NCBI GenBank assembly: GCA_025716855.1
Contig: JAIXMQ010000061.1
Coordinates: 109,479-173,478 of the forward strand
Direction of reading: 5' to 3'
DNA length: 64,000 bases
DNA from: Pilaira anomala
Lineage: Eukaryota; Mucoromycota; Mucoromycetes; Mucorales; Mucoraceae
The translations under genes and the position numbers were made by a program. Position 1 is the first letter of the stretch. Each line of letters begins with the position of its first letter. Positions 38,731-48,930 of the stretch are shown piece after piece. The notes below the pieces were generated by a model. That model had not been told where the DNA came from and did no database searches. It saw nothing but the letters and a program-made list of their open reading frames with translations.

Positions 38731-41215
38731 TTAAAAAAGTGATTTACTAAATTCTTGAATAACACTATCCCAACTTTTTGAGCCTGTGATATCATCAAAT
38801 AGTTCTTTGTGATCATTTGTTACATAATTTACAAGCTCTGAACTTCTTCCTTTATTTCTATAGAAAATGTTTAATAAAATTTAATAAATTTTTTCAGTAT
38901 GTAAATAACTTACGCTGATACAATGCTGTCAGTTGAGTATAAAACGTTATGATAACGAATGAGAATTTCAGGAATATATGCTTGTCGAATTGCTACTCGA
39001 GAATCTTTGTCTTTTTGGATTGATGCTGTTATATAGACAAATTCACTTTTAGTTATTTTATGTAACGATATATGTTAATTATATTTACCTCCTCTTAACC
39101 AACCACCTTCTAATATATCTAACATTCGATCTTCGATTTTTAAGCTTTGTCTTTCTAATTCATCTCTCCAAGTGTAAATCGCTTGAAGATCCGCAAGTGA
39201 GCCGCTATAAAATAATAAGTACTTTTTTTTATTTTTTTTTATTTTCAAGCATAAATGATACTTACGTGTCATCTGGTTCAGATTTAATTAGCATTTCCCA
39301 TTCATGGTAGTGTGAAAACAAAAGCATAACCTTTCTGTTTAAATCAAATTCATTCATAGCTTGATCACTCATTTTGTTCTCCTTGGCTAATTGGTTATAC
39401 ACCCACTCAGGTAACATATCAATCATTCGTTCAACTAAATATATTTTTCGGTAGGCGAAAAAATGAAGAACAATTTCATTTACTGACTTGATTGTATCTA
39501 AAGCAAGACTTTGATCAAATAATAACCATTCGATTGCTTGAAAGAATATATCATATTGTTCACTGTTATTTTGCGGCGGTGTCACTTCAAATGTTTGACT
39601 AAATGGTATCGTCTGTGCAAATGCCTTTGTTAATATGCTTTTACTTGTAGTTAATAAGATGTCGTGCATGTTAAGTCCAAGATCTTTTCCAAGTCTGCAA
39701 ATAATTCTACACTCTTCTTTATCTCCATCAAAGTCTTTTTGTGTGTGTAAGAATTAGCATATATTTATATGGAATAAATAGTGTTGAAATAAACTTACTT
39801 TCAAGAAATTCAGAAAAGACGCGAATTTGATCATTTAGTGGTAATTTAGAAGCATAAGAGGCAATAACTACAGGCCGGAACGTGCTGTTCTGAGAATTTA
39901 ACTCTACATATGATGTCAAAAGAGCTGTTGATGAAAAGTCTTCAGCCCATCCTAAATACTCTCTTCCGAATAAAATCAAAGTAGATATAAATCTCAAGAC
40001 CTGTGCATCGTTGTATTTACTTGAGGATGGTTTAGAATCCCATAATTTCTTTACAAAGCATTGGTATAAATAGTCCATGAGCTCTGGAACATTATCAGAA
40101 AGAATAGCTGTTTGTATTTTATGAAACAAAATACGCGGATCATCTTTCTCCATAATTTCATCCTTTTTCAATGCCAATTTCATAATATCTTGATCAGCTA
40201 ATAGAACACTGTCTGTTTTTTGAGCTAAAGGGTTATCCAAGGCCTGTTCGATTTTTCCATTCAAGTAGATCCAAATAACATCTTCCCATGTTTTACTCAT
40301 CAATTTGCATAAATCAGGTACATTTCCGCAAAGCGTATAGAATAATGCTTTCCCATACTCCCCTAGAGAATCATCTTTTGCCATATGTTTCACACAATCT
40401 CTCCATGATGAACGTTCCTTAACATTAATTTTATTTATATTATGTCCTAATAGAAAAAAAATCAGAGTGTACTCTAATATGGTTGTTTTGGGAGGATTTT
40501 TTTTTTTACCTAATGCAACTTGATTAAATTTGATATACTCGTTATATACATAGTCAAGTGTCGTGTTGCCTTTTACAGGTTCAAATTGACAACTTCTTAA
40601 CTGTTGATATCGCTGTTGATATAATGACTCCATTGAATTCTCGATACGTCTAATTTTGGTGGGTCTTTCTTCTGAAGGAAATTGTAATATTTTATTCTTT
40701 CGAACAATCTCATTTAATTCTTCTTCTAATTCTTGATTAATGACTTCTAACTCGTGAATCTTATCGAGAAGGTTGATATCTATTGGTATTTTTGATACCC
40801 ATTGTCGAATGGCCTACAGAAAATTTTACTGTCAGTAATAAGTTTGCCTGTAGATATTTTTAGGTGCTTACTGTATATCTCTCTACGTCTGAACGGCCAT
40901 GAACACTAAATGAAAAAAAAAAACAAAACTGTTTAAAACAAGAGCAAAAAATCATTCAGCGAGATTGTTCACTCACCTTGCTAAACAACGCATTAACTCC
41001 CAAGTATTATGTTCAGAAAACATGAAATCCATTGGTTTGCTGCAGGAATAGGAACAACGTTAAAAAAAAAGTTTATTCTTATTGTTGGGTTTTTCTTCTT
41101 ACCTTTGCTCGAATTGAGTTTTTTCCGCGCATTGTTTGGCAGCATCAGCTGCGTCAGTTGTATGGGAATAAGACTTTACAATTTTTGCAAATTCATCAAA
41201 TACGTTTTCACTCAT
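38731..41215 (-). CDS. NUP84: Nucleoporin Nup84/Nup107
   Basis: This is an alpha-solenoid stem subunit of the Y-complex that scaffolds the nuclear pore. Nine exons (41103-41215, 40977-41039, 40872-40905, 40510-40813, 39799-40446, 39266-39734, 39089-39204, 38914-39025, 38731-38857) give 661 aa. Family marks are MSENVFDEFAKIVKSY at the start, TWELMRCLAS and RKNKILQFPSEERPTKIRR. Next come SWRDCVKHMAKDDSLGEYGK, ALFYTLCGNVPDLCKLM and TWEDVIWIYLNGKIEQAL. The C-terminal helices include DLQAIYTWRDELERQ and FSKSLF. Exon three is 34 nt. The length is somewhat below yeast Nup84 (726 aa). The gene shares a 173-bp divergent promoter with the G-patch gene. Confidence 0.92.
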
Positions 41216-41388
41216 TTTTATAAAGAAAAAGGCAAAAGAAACAAAAACAAAAAAGTTGACAAGAAAGTATTGTAATACTCTATTACGTGACTTCTGTCTT
41301 TTTATTTTTAAAAACAACTGAGCAAACCAATTTTTCGTTTTTTTTTTTTTTTTTTTTTTTTTTTTGTTATTTTTATTTTATTTCAATA
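41216..41388. promoter_or_regulatory. Bidirectional promoter between NUP84 and the G-patch gene
   Basis: Only 173 bp separate the two divergent start codons. The interval contains a 27-nt T run (about 41339-41365) about 24 nt before the G-patch ATG, so both core promoters must lie here or inside leaders. Confidence 0.5.
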
Positions 41389-42597
41389 ATGTTTAATCAA
41401 CAAACACAGAAGCCTGCTTTTAAATTTGTCATCAAGTCTAAACTTGATACTGTTGATAGTCCCTCTTCTATTAATTTAACAAAGGAAGACAAAACGACAA
41501 CAACATCGATTCCAAATTTGGATGACCGTAAACGTAAAAGACCAGCTAATGAAAGCTCAGCACCTATTGCAACTAAAAAAGTAATTTGATAACTAAGCTA
41601 TCAATAGAAAGATAATTAATGTCGTTTTATAGATTCACAGTCAACTAATGAAATGGAACAAAAAGAAGGAGGAATTAAAACAAGAAGATAAGTCAGAGAT
41701 AGAAAAAGCGGAAGCAAAGAACGATTTTGCGGACTTGTCTGCTTTAACTTGTTTATTATGTCAACGTAAATTCAAGTCAAAAGTGGATTTATCAAGACAT
41801 ATAGAATTATCAAACTTGCATAAAGTAACCAAAACTTGTTATTTAGTTTTATTTTTTTTTTATGGAGGTTAAAAAAAAAGTTTATTTTCCTTTTTTTTTT
41901 GTTTTTTTTGTTTTACTAGAATAACCTCCAAGACCCTGTTGCTGTGAGTAAGGCTACATTGAAATTAAATTTCTTAAAATCTGAAGATGAAAAGAAGGAA
42001 GAACAAGCTGTGGAGGTTAATAAACGAGCAAATGATTTAATAAGGGATGAAGTATGTTATTAATTTAGACAAAATAATTTAGTATCGTAATCGAGCTGCA
42101 GAAAGACGATTAGCTTATGGTCAACCCGAAAAACCCGTTTTATCTCCACCTTCTTCACCTCCAAGAAATCCTTCTCGTGAATTGTAAGTAAACATTTTTT
42201 TTTATTTATTTAGAATGCATTATTAACTTTTATAAAAAGAAACGCACTTCCTAAAGCATCATTGTATACACCTATTGCAGACGATAATAAAGGTGCACGT
42301 ATGTTGGCCCAAATGGGCTGGAAAAAGGGGGAAGGCTTGGGTAAAGATGGTACTGGCATACTGGATCCAGTGAAGGCTGAAAGTTATGGTCAATCTGCTG
42401 GAATTGGTTCCACAACGAAAAGAGATTTAGGTGGTGATGGATCTTATAGAACTAGAACTGTTGATGTAGTAAGTGATGTTTTCTTATTATTTATTTATTA
42501 TTACTATTATTGTTATTGTATATATTCCATTTCTTTGGTAAGGATCATTCTAATACTAATACAGGCACGAAAAAGATACCTTGGTGATCGAAAATAA
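41389..42597 (+). CDS. C2H2 zinc-finger plus G-patch protein (RBM5/10 C-terminus-like)
   Basis: This is a probable RNA-binding or splicing-associated protein of 292 aa. The zinc finger reads LTCLLCQRKFKSKVDLSRHI followed by ELSNLHK, and the G-patch reads GARMLAQMGWKKGEGLGKDG with GILDPVKA after it. The order finger, charged linker (YRNRAAERRLAYG), G-patch matches the C-terminal part of RBM5/RBM10, but no RRM or OCRE domain is present. Introns are 41581-41632, 41825-41919, 42052-42082, 42184-42239 and 42469-42564. The 31-nt intron at 42052 is unusually short; the joined frame supports it. The last exon is 33 nt (ARKRYLGDRK). Confidence 0.85.
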
Positions 42598-43273
42598 TGA
42601 AGTTTTACTGTCATCTTTAAAAACAAATTTCGAAATTTTTTATTTTCTAATAAACTATCGTTGTTATACTACTATTTGTTTCCCTATAATAGTCTTAATA
42701 ACCTAACTCTACACAAGGAGTTGCTTCATTCCTGGCTTCTTACTTTGACGAAACTTTCGCAAAGAAAACAGAAACTTTAGCACTTGGAAATTTGCTAGTT
42801 ATTTCCGCTATATCTTTAAACTAACCTGTATTTTTACCCGCCGTTCCATTCCAAGTGGTATTAAGTGAGGGGAAGAAAGGGGAAAATGGCTAACGCATTT
42901 AATTTATACTATTACCTTTTTGCATAATGTAACCATTTCGTAAAAAGAAAACTAGGTAATATGTTACTTAAATAGTAGATATCTGTTCGCCGATATCAAA
43001 AATTGTTATGCATATCATGGTTATGAGATTTGAGACTTATAATAACTAGTAAATCATACATAGTATTTAGACTTCCATTTTTTTCGTAATAAAACATATG
43101 TTAATAGTATGGTTAAATATGGTATAGCTAATATTAAAAACAAACTTATGACTAAAAAAAAAAAAGGTTTTTGTAACTAGATTCACAATGCTTTAATTTA
43201 TTTAAATATAATGCTCACAGAAATGAAATGTAATAATACATGTACATCTATACATATATATCTACATAGCTGA
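42598..43273. other. Intergenic, no gene seen
   Basis: AT-rich spacer at the convergent 3' ends of the G-patch and F-box genes. No open frame is supported. Confidence 0.5.
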
Positions 43274-45076
43274 TTAAAAATTCAGAATAAAATTACAAGA
43301 TGGAGAAGATTTTACACAAATTCTAAATTCAGTTAAAGATTTACAAGTAATATCAAAGCATAATGAACCGCATCGTATTTCTAGTTTGTATCTTCTTGAT
43401 TTTATCGGTAGCAGACCAGTTGCACTACCTATATAGAACTTTGTACGTTTATCTGATTTATATCTAATATAAACTTCAAAGCTTGCATCGATTTCAAGAC
43501 CTCGGTCTTCACATATCCATGTTAACAGATCAAGGTGCGTATAACTCATATCAAGGGTTATACTTCCGTTGAATTCATCCTGCCTCATATGAATTTGCTT
43601 GATATTCGGAAATTGTACGGACACAACCCGGAGAAGCTCAGTTAACACTGATACGTCACTATCAAAAGTATCGATAACAGTTAGTTTATTCACTTTTTGG
43701 TTTGGAGGTACACAAAAACTTGATGCGGTTACGCGGAAGACTTTTAAGTTCAATACGAGTTCTTGTACTGAAGAAGAATCTCGAATGATATCAAATATAT
43801 TGTCTAAATCTATACGTATTTCGTTAAAATCTTCTGATACAGAAGTCGGATATATGAGCAGATCATCTTGACTTCTGGAATGTTCCCACAGCTCATCAAA
43901 ACTAATTGAGCGAATCCTACTGCCTATTTCTGAAAAAAACTTGAACCATGATGACACTACAAAGGCATTTTCTTGAATTAATGGAAACCACAGTGTTAGC
44001 TTTTTTGTCGCTTCAAGTTTTAACACTACTTTGTTCTGGTGGGGACGACTTTCAAAGAAAGAAACAGCAATATCTCCACATGTGTATTTCATCTTCATAA
44101 GCTCCAATATAAGGTTAGTTAAATCAGGTTCTCCTACTTCCAGATCTATGTCAAATTTTGATATGGATGTTGCGTAGCGTAAAAAATTCACCACAGCACC
44201 TGGACAGTAACGTGCTGGAGTACCGTGTTGAAAATAATAACTTTTAATCTTTAAGCTTTGAAGGTTTGGAAATTTTTGTATAACGTATTTCACTTGATTT
44301 CTGGTGCTTATTATGTCCCAGTTACATTCAAGTTTACGAATACCAAGGCGTGGATAAATTGATACCCCCACAGGTTCCATTATCATTGTCTGATCCTCTG
44401 TAGGAGCTAATATAATAGAAACTTCTTGTAGATGTGGACAATCTTCGATCAGATCATTGAAATGAGTCAATTGTTTGTCAGATTGGTAAGCTAGTGTAAA
44501 AGTCTGTAAATTCTTGAATTCTCCTATTTGGTCAAGTAATGTTTGATACACGCCTAAACTTTTCAAGTCTGTTCCATGGCATAGTTCTTTGTCGGAAATT
44601 GATAAGTGTTTTAAAGACGATTTGAATTGTAAGGCCGTAAATAAATATGATTCTAAATTTCTAGTATTAGAACACGGTAAAAGCTGTAAATGAGAAAAGT
44701 GACCCTGAGAAGCTGCATGAGATAATCGAATCCAAAACGACAGTTCCTGCTCAGCGCTGTTTAACTGTAGCAGATTGGGACACTTGCGGCTTATTAAATT
44801 TAATATATCATGCTGATCCCATTGCTCAGTATATCGTCCCATGCTGAATAACCATTCGGTATGAATTATTTTAAGACGATTGCCCAAATGTGATGAATTT
44901 GATATCGTACGGGCATACATTTGAGCCTTTTCTCCAGTATGTATTTCTATTTCTGAGTACAAATGATCAATTGAAGCAGTGTACCATTCTTTACTCGTAA
45001 GTTGACATTGTAGTAGGTCTATTGGTTTTAAATACTTAAATATAATCATTAAGACTTCGAGAGGCAATGCTGGCAT
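43274..45076 (-). CDS. F-box protein with leucine-rich-like helical repeats
   Basis: This is a putative substrate receptor of an SCF ubiquitin ligase. It has 600 aa in a single exon. The N-terminal F-box is clear: MPALPLEVLMIIFKYLKPID then LLQCQLTSKEWYTASIDHLY. The rest shows weak Leu/Ile-spaced repeats (SLKHLSISDK, NLQTFTLAYQ, LQSLKIKSYYF, PNIKQIHMRQD), consistent with an LRR-type solenoid. Mucoralean genomes hold many such F-box genes; the target is unknown. The ATG at 45074-45076 is used because it directly precedes the F-box; an in-frame ATG 60 nt upstream would add a Phe/Lys-rich leader. Confidence 0.85.
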   Translation of the reverse strand: MPALPLEVLMIIFKYLKPIDLLQCQLTSKEWYTASIDHLYSEIEIHTGEKAQMYARTISNSSHLGNRLKIIHTEWLFSMGRYTEQWDQHDILNLISRKCPNLLQLNSAEQELSFWIRLSHAASQGHFSHLQLLPCSNTRNLESYLFTALQFKSSLKHLSISDKELCHGTDLKSLGVYQTLLDQIGEFKNLQTFTLAYQSDKQLTHFNDLIEDCPHLQEVSIILAPTEDQTMIMEPVGVSIYPRLGIRKLECNWDIISTRNQVKYVIQKFPNLQSLKIKSYYFQHGTPARYCPGAVVNFLRYATSISKFDIDLEVGEPDLTNLILELMKMKYTCGDIAVSFFESRPHQNKVVLKLEATKKLTLWFPLIQENAFVVSSWFKFFSEIGSRIRSISFDELWEHSRSQDDLLIYPTSVSEDFNEIRIDLDNIFDIIRDSSSVQELVLNLKVFRVTASSFCVPPNQKVNKLTVIDTFDSDVSVLTELLRVVSVQFPNIKQIHMRQDEFNGSITLDMSYTHLDLLTWICEDRGLEIDASFEVYIRYKSDKRTKFYIGSATGLLPIKSRRYKLEIRCGSLCFDITCKSLTEFRICVKSSPSCNFILNF

Positions 45077-45622
45077 AGTTGAAATTATAAGATGTCTTTT
45101 TTTAAAAAAAAATGCTGTGTTTATGATAGTATTCAATGTACTAATTTATTATTATGTATATAAGACTGATTTTATACAAGATGCCAAGAAATTTTTGTAT
45201 GAGTGAAGGAATGATTTATTTATTTGATTTTTAATTCATGTATAAATCATATTGTCTCGGCTTAAAAACAGTCATAAAGCTTAGTGCTGCATTATAATTA
45301 TTTTCCGAACAATAGTTTTAAAGAAATCCTGTAAAAAAAATTCTAAAATAAAAGACATGAACATCACGTGATTTCTGCTTTTATGAATCATTATAAAGCT
45401 ATTCCATTTTTCAACTGGTGCCATTTTTAACAACAATTGGTGATTTTTCTCCTGATAACACAAAAGCTTATAATGATATTCTAAAATCTTCTACATGTCA
45501 TTTTTTTAGGCTTTCGACTTAACGAAAGTTATGATTTATTTAATGAGAAACGAAGGTATTACTTGCTTATTATTATTAGTAACTAGTAAATTTACTAATC
45601 TACAAATGTAATGCCAAAATTA

Positions 45623-46913
45623 CTATTCCACCTCCGAAGAAAAATAAAATGGGAGGAAATTTTCAAGATCTTCCAAAACTTGCATTGTGAAGTATATTAT
45701 ATATTCTCTTTTCATACCCTCAATTATCTGAGACTCAGTGTATTTCAAGATGTCAGAAGGAACTATTTTAAAATAAAATAAAAATACCATCAAAAAGTAT
45801 ATATGACATATGTATGTGATACACTTACATAAACGACCCAACAAATTGTCAAACTGATTTTTAATTGTATCCAGAGAAGCGAAAGCGATCACAAAATTAT
45901 TATTGTGATAGCTGTTAATTGTATATTTTTATAAGAATAACAATAAATACAAGTCGGTTTTCATCATGCCGTTATTTATGATAAGAGGTGTAACATCTTC
46001 TACGATGTTAGTTTCACCAGCAGCACCTATATATATATATTTGTATAAAAGCCTAACGTTTGCACACGTCAAAAAAAGTGGAAATTAGACATAAGCCATA
46101 TACTAGTTAGTTTTCTGTTACTATTATGGACTTCTATTAAGTCAGATTTTGTTGACGTTTTCGTTTCATCTTCAAGATTTTCAATTCTCCATAATATATA
46201 AAAATCTCCTGTTTTAAAGCATCCAGGTCCAGTTTCAAGTTCTGGTAAGGGATATACATTAACTTGAACGCCATAGAAAATAGATTCTGTATCAGAAAGA
46301 AATAAAAGTCTATCGTTGTGATCGGTTTCTAATATGAGACCAGCTTGTATAAAGATAGGACGAAATAATTGTTCTCTTATTTTATGATGATCCCATTCCC
46401 AAGGGACTACACATAAATAATGAAGTGTGTCAAGACTTTTACGTCCTTTGATAGAGCTCACAAGTAAATGAATATAATCTGACATTATATGCCCCATGTC
46501 ATCTATTGTATCCTTTTCATTGCTTTTCCCTTTCTTGAATGCAGGATTTAGTTTATATATAAAGTCATCAATTACTACATAATGTTTATTCTATCTATCA
46601 TCCGGCATCCACCTAAATCCATCATGAACAATTTCTTTCTTTTTTTTTATCGTAACTAATACGATCTTTTACGCTAATTATAAAACATCGTTGTTACTAT
46701 TTAATCATAAAAGAAATGCCAACTGCAACCTTACCTTTTTTTGTACTTATCAGGGTCTTTTCTTTGTGTATTTGTATTTATACTATACTCTATTCTGCCA
46801 GTTTTTAAATCTTACATACATAAGATCTGTTAAAGTGGGTAGATAATTATTCAATACTGTTACTTACGAATAATAGCCTTAATATGCTGACGAATATTAT
46901 AAATTTCTTCCAT
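45623..46913 (-). pseudogene. Hsp70/HSPA12-like gene remnant
   Basis: Coding-like segments in order on the minus strand are MEEIYNIRQHIKAII (46868-46913), spliced to 46735-46810, then VKDRISYDKKK and VHDGFRWMPDD (about 46600-46670). The best-conserved part, 46069-46590, has VVIDDFIYKLNPAF, DYIHLLVSSIKGRKS, LHYLCVVPWEWD, IFIQAGLI and RLLFLSDTES. This last part resembles the middle of the actin-like ATPase of HSPA12-type Hsp70 relatives (the VPxxWxxxxKxxxRxAxxxAG region). A TAG lies in frame after MPDD, and a frame change sits in the A-run (46646-46654 region). No N-terminal DFGT phosphate motif is found. Downstream pieces (45961-46040; 45623-45892) are weak. I take it as a pseudogene; a gene with unusual introns is the alternative. 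Confidence 0.5.
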
Positions 46914-47537
46914 GTTAACACTAGGAAAGGCTTTTATATGTACCCTTGAAAAAAATAACAAAAAGAGAAAAGAAAAAGAAAGGAACCTCTTGGAATAGCA
47001 CAAAAATTGACATGTGTCACATTAAATTATTTAGGTGTAACAAAGTTCTTTTTGCATTTAGTTAGATGTCATTAACCATGACTTTCCACAAGTGTCTACT
47101 ATTTTTTCCAAAAGCAAGTAATTAATTTTTCAAGCTTTTTTTATTTATTATGGAAGTAGAGTAGAGCATAGCTTCACTTTACTTTCGATATATGCTAGCA
47201 TAAAACTCTCCATCAATCATCTTAGTTAACTCACTCTATGATGAAAAATGGTTCCTATAGTTAACTCAACTAACATTCGTTATTAAACTGTTAAAATATA
47301 GAAAAAATATGAAAAAATAGTGACGAGTTTTGGAAAATGAAATGGGAGATCCAGTATAGAACTTTCATTCAATTATTATCTATCATATTCGAAGTTTGGT
47401 TAGAAACAAATAATATAAAACGACGGCTAAATTTTATTCATTCCCTTTTTTTTTGAATATATTTCTTGCCTATTATGTTTAACACCCCTTTGTTTGTATA
47501 ATAGGACAAACGAAACAAAATAAGTGTGTTTCAACAA
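46914..47537. other. Intergenic, no gene seen
   Basis: AT-rich spacer with no supported coding segment. Confidence 0.45.
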
Positions 47538-47710
47538 CCGTACCCGCTCTATTTAAGGCCGTTCGATATAAGGCCGTTTCCAATTTAAGGCCGCAATTCT
47601 CTGCAAAATTTGGCCATATTTAACTCCCTCGAGTCAGTAATAAGGCTATGATACGATTTAAGGCCACAAAAGTCTGAAACTTTTTTCAGCCTTAAATAGA
47701 GCGGGTACTG
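47538..47710. mobile_element. MITE-like element, copy 2
   Basis: This is a 173-bp unit whose ends are inverted copies (ccgtacccgctctatttaag ... cttaaatagagcgggtactg). It shares inner blocks aaggccgtttcc, aaggccgcaatt and atgatacgatttaaggccac with the copy at 6621-6759. It carries about 30 extra bases in the middle. The best terminal sequence from both copies is CAGTACCCGCTCTATTTAAG. Confidence 0.65.
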
Positions 47711-48410
47711 AATAAGGCTTATCTGTCGTTTCATTGCAGTTAATTTATTCATTTTTAAGTGATACAAAACTCCCCAAATTAACAGTTCAGAAATTATCCA
47801 ATCCAACAGAATGAATAGAACACATAGTTTTGGTTCACTGTGATTGAAAACAAGGAATGGTCTTCTTCTTGCCTTAGTTCCTGAACCATAAGTCTAGGAA
47901 CTTAAGTCAAAAGAATTATGGGCCTTTTTTTTAATTATTTTAAAAAATTGAGTTACCCATCATCATGAAAAAATTTCAGAATTAATTAATATACATACTG
48001 CAATAAGGAATTTTTATTATTGTCACTACTTGCATCATAAGCAATAATAGTGATGATGGGTTACCTCGTGAATCACACTACAAACATTACAGAAATAAGC
48101 AGTTACTTATGCTCTTGTGTTTTGAAAAAGAAAAAAAAGGACGCTTGTTTTACAAGTTGATGAAGTAATACTTAAGTTTCACCATAACCATAATAACAGA
48201 GATATGTATGTGCATGTTATTTCAGTCAAATATCATTAACCTTTCTTCACTATATTTCCTAATAGTTCTTTATTTGTTATGTATCAACTTTTGAACCATC
48301 TATCATTCCTACACAAACCTTCCAATAACTTTACCTAATAACGTGAGAACTTCATTATCTACTAACTAGTTAATGTAAATCAATAAATATTATTATCAGA
48401 TATACCGCAG
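47711..48410. other. Intergenic with a long imperfect inverted repeat
   Basis: At 47950-48066 the arms gttacccatcatcat and tgatgatgggttacc face each other, with further matching bases inside (attattgtcacta / taatagtgat). No gene is supported. Confidence 0.4.
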
Positions 48411-48930
48411 ACCACAAGATTTCGTTATTTGAATCAATGCTTAAAATTACATCAGTAACGATATCATCATTTGTAATTTTCAGAAAAACAACGTGTTCTT
48501 TAGCTGCAAATTTTGGTAGATAACATCATATAAAACTCGATTAACAAGACAAAGGGAAAAGGTAACGCACTATCAAGACTTTTGTCGTAGCAAAGGTAGT
48601 AACTCTCTATCATCAGTGAGAAATAAGAACTAGTAAACATTTATTACCTGCCTTTTGACTTAGACCTTCAGTGAGACGATAACATTTATTCAGTTATTAT
48701 GTCGACCAAGTTTATAATAAGTATTACACTAATAAATAAACATATCAGCTACGTAAAATAATGTTTTTTCTATTTTATTTATACCTGTAGATACAATTAT
48801 CAAATAGGCCAACAAGATTCTATTATTACTTGAATCACTGTTAGATTAGATTCTTCACTCTAAACCTTGAGTGATGAATCAATGCATAGGCCAGCTAGAT
48901 TCGATCGAAATAAGTGAGGTAGAATGAGTA
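48411..48930 (-). other. Duplicated exon-like remnants
   Basis: An exon-like piece at about 48413-48508 is flanked by a good acceptor (tttgcag) and donor. It reads EHVVFLKITNDDIVTDVILS then IDSNNEILWSA. A preceding piece at about 48640-48680 reads CYRLTEGLSQKA and joins it in frame. Related DNA at 48785-48900 repeats both parts with stops in frame (SDSSNNRILLAYL). I do not recognise the protein. Confidence 0.3.

Noticed and set aside
47585..47806. 73-codon minus-strand frame
   Set aside because: Lies mostly inside MITE-like copy 2 and is a by-product of it.
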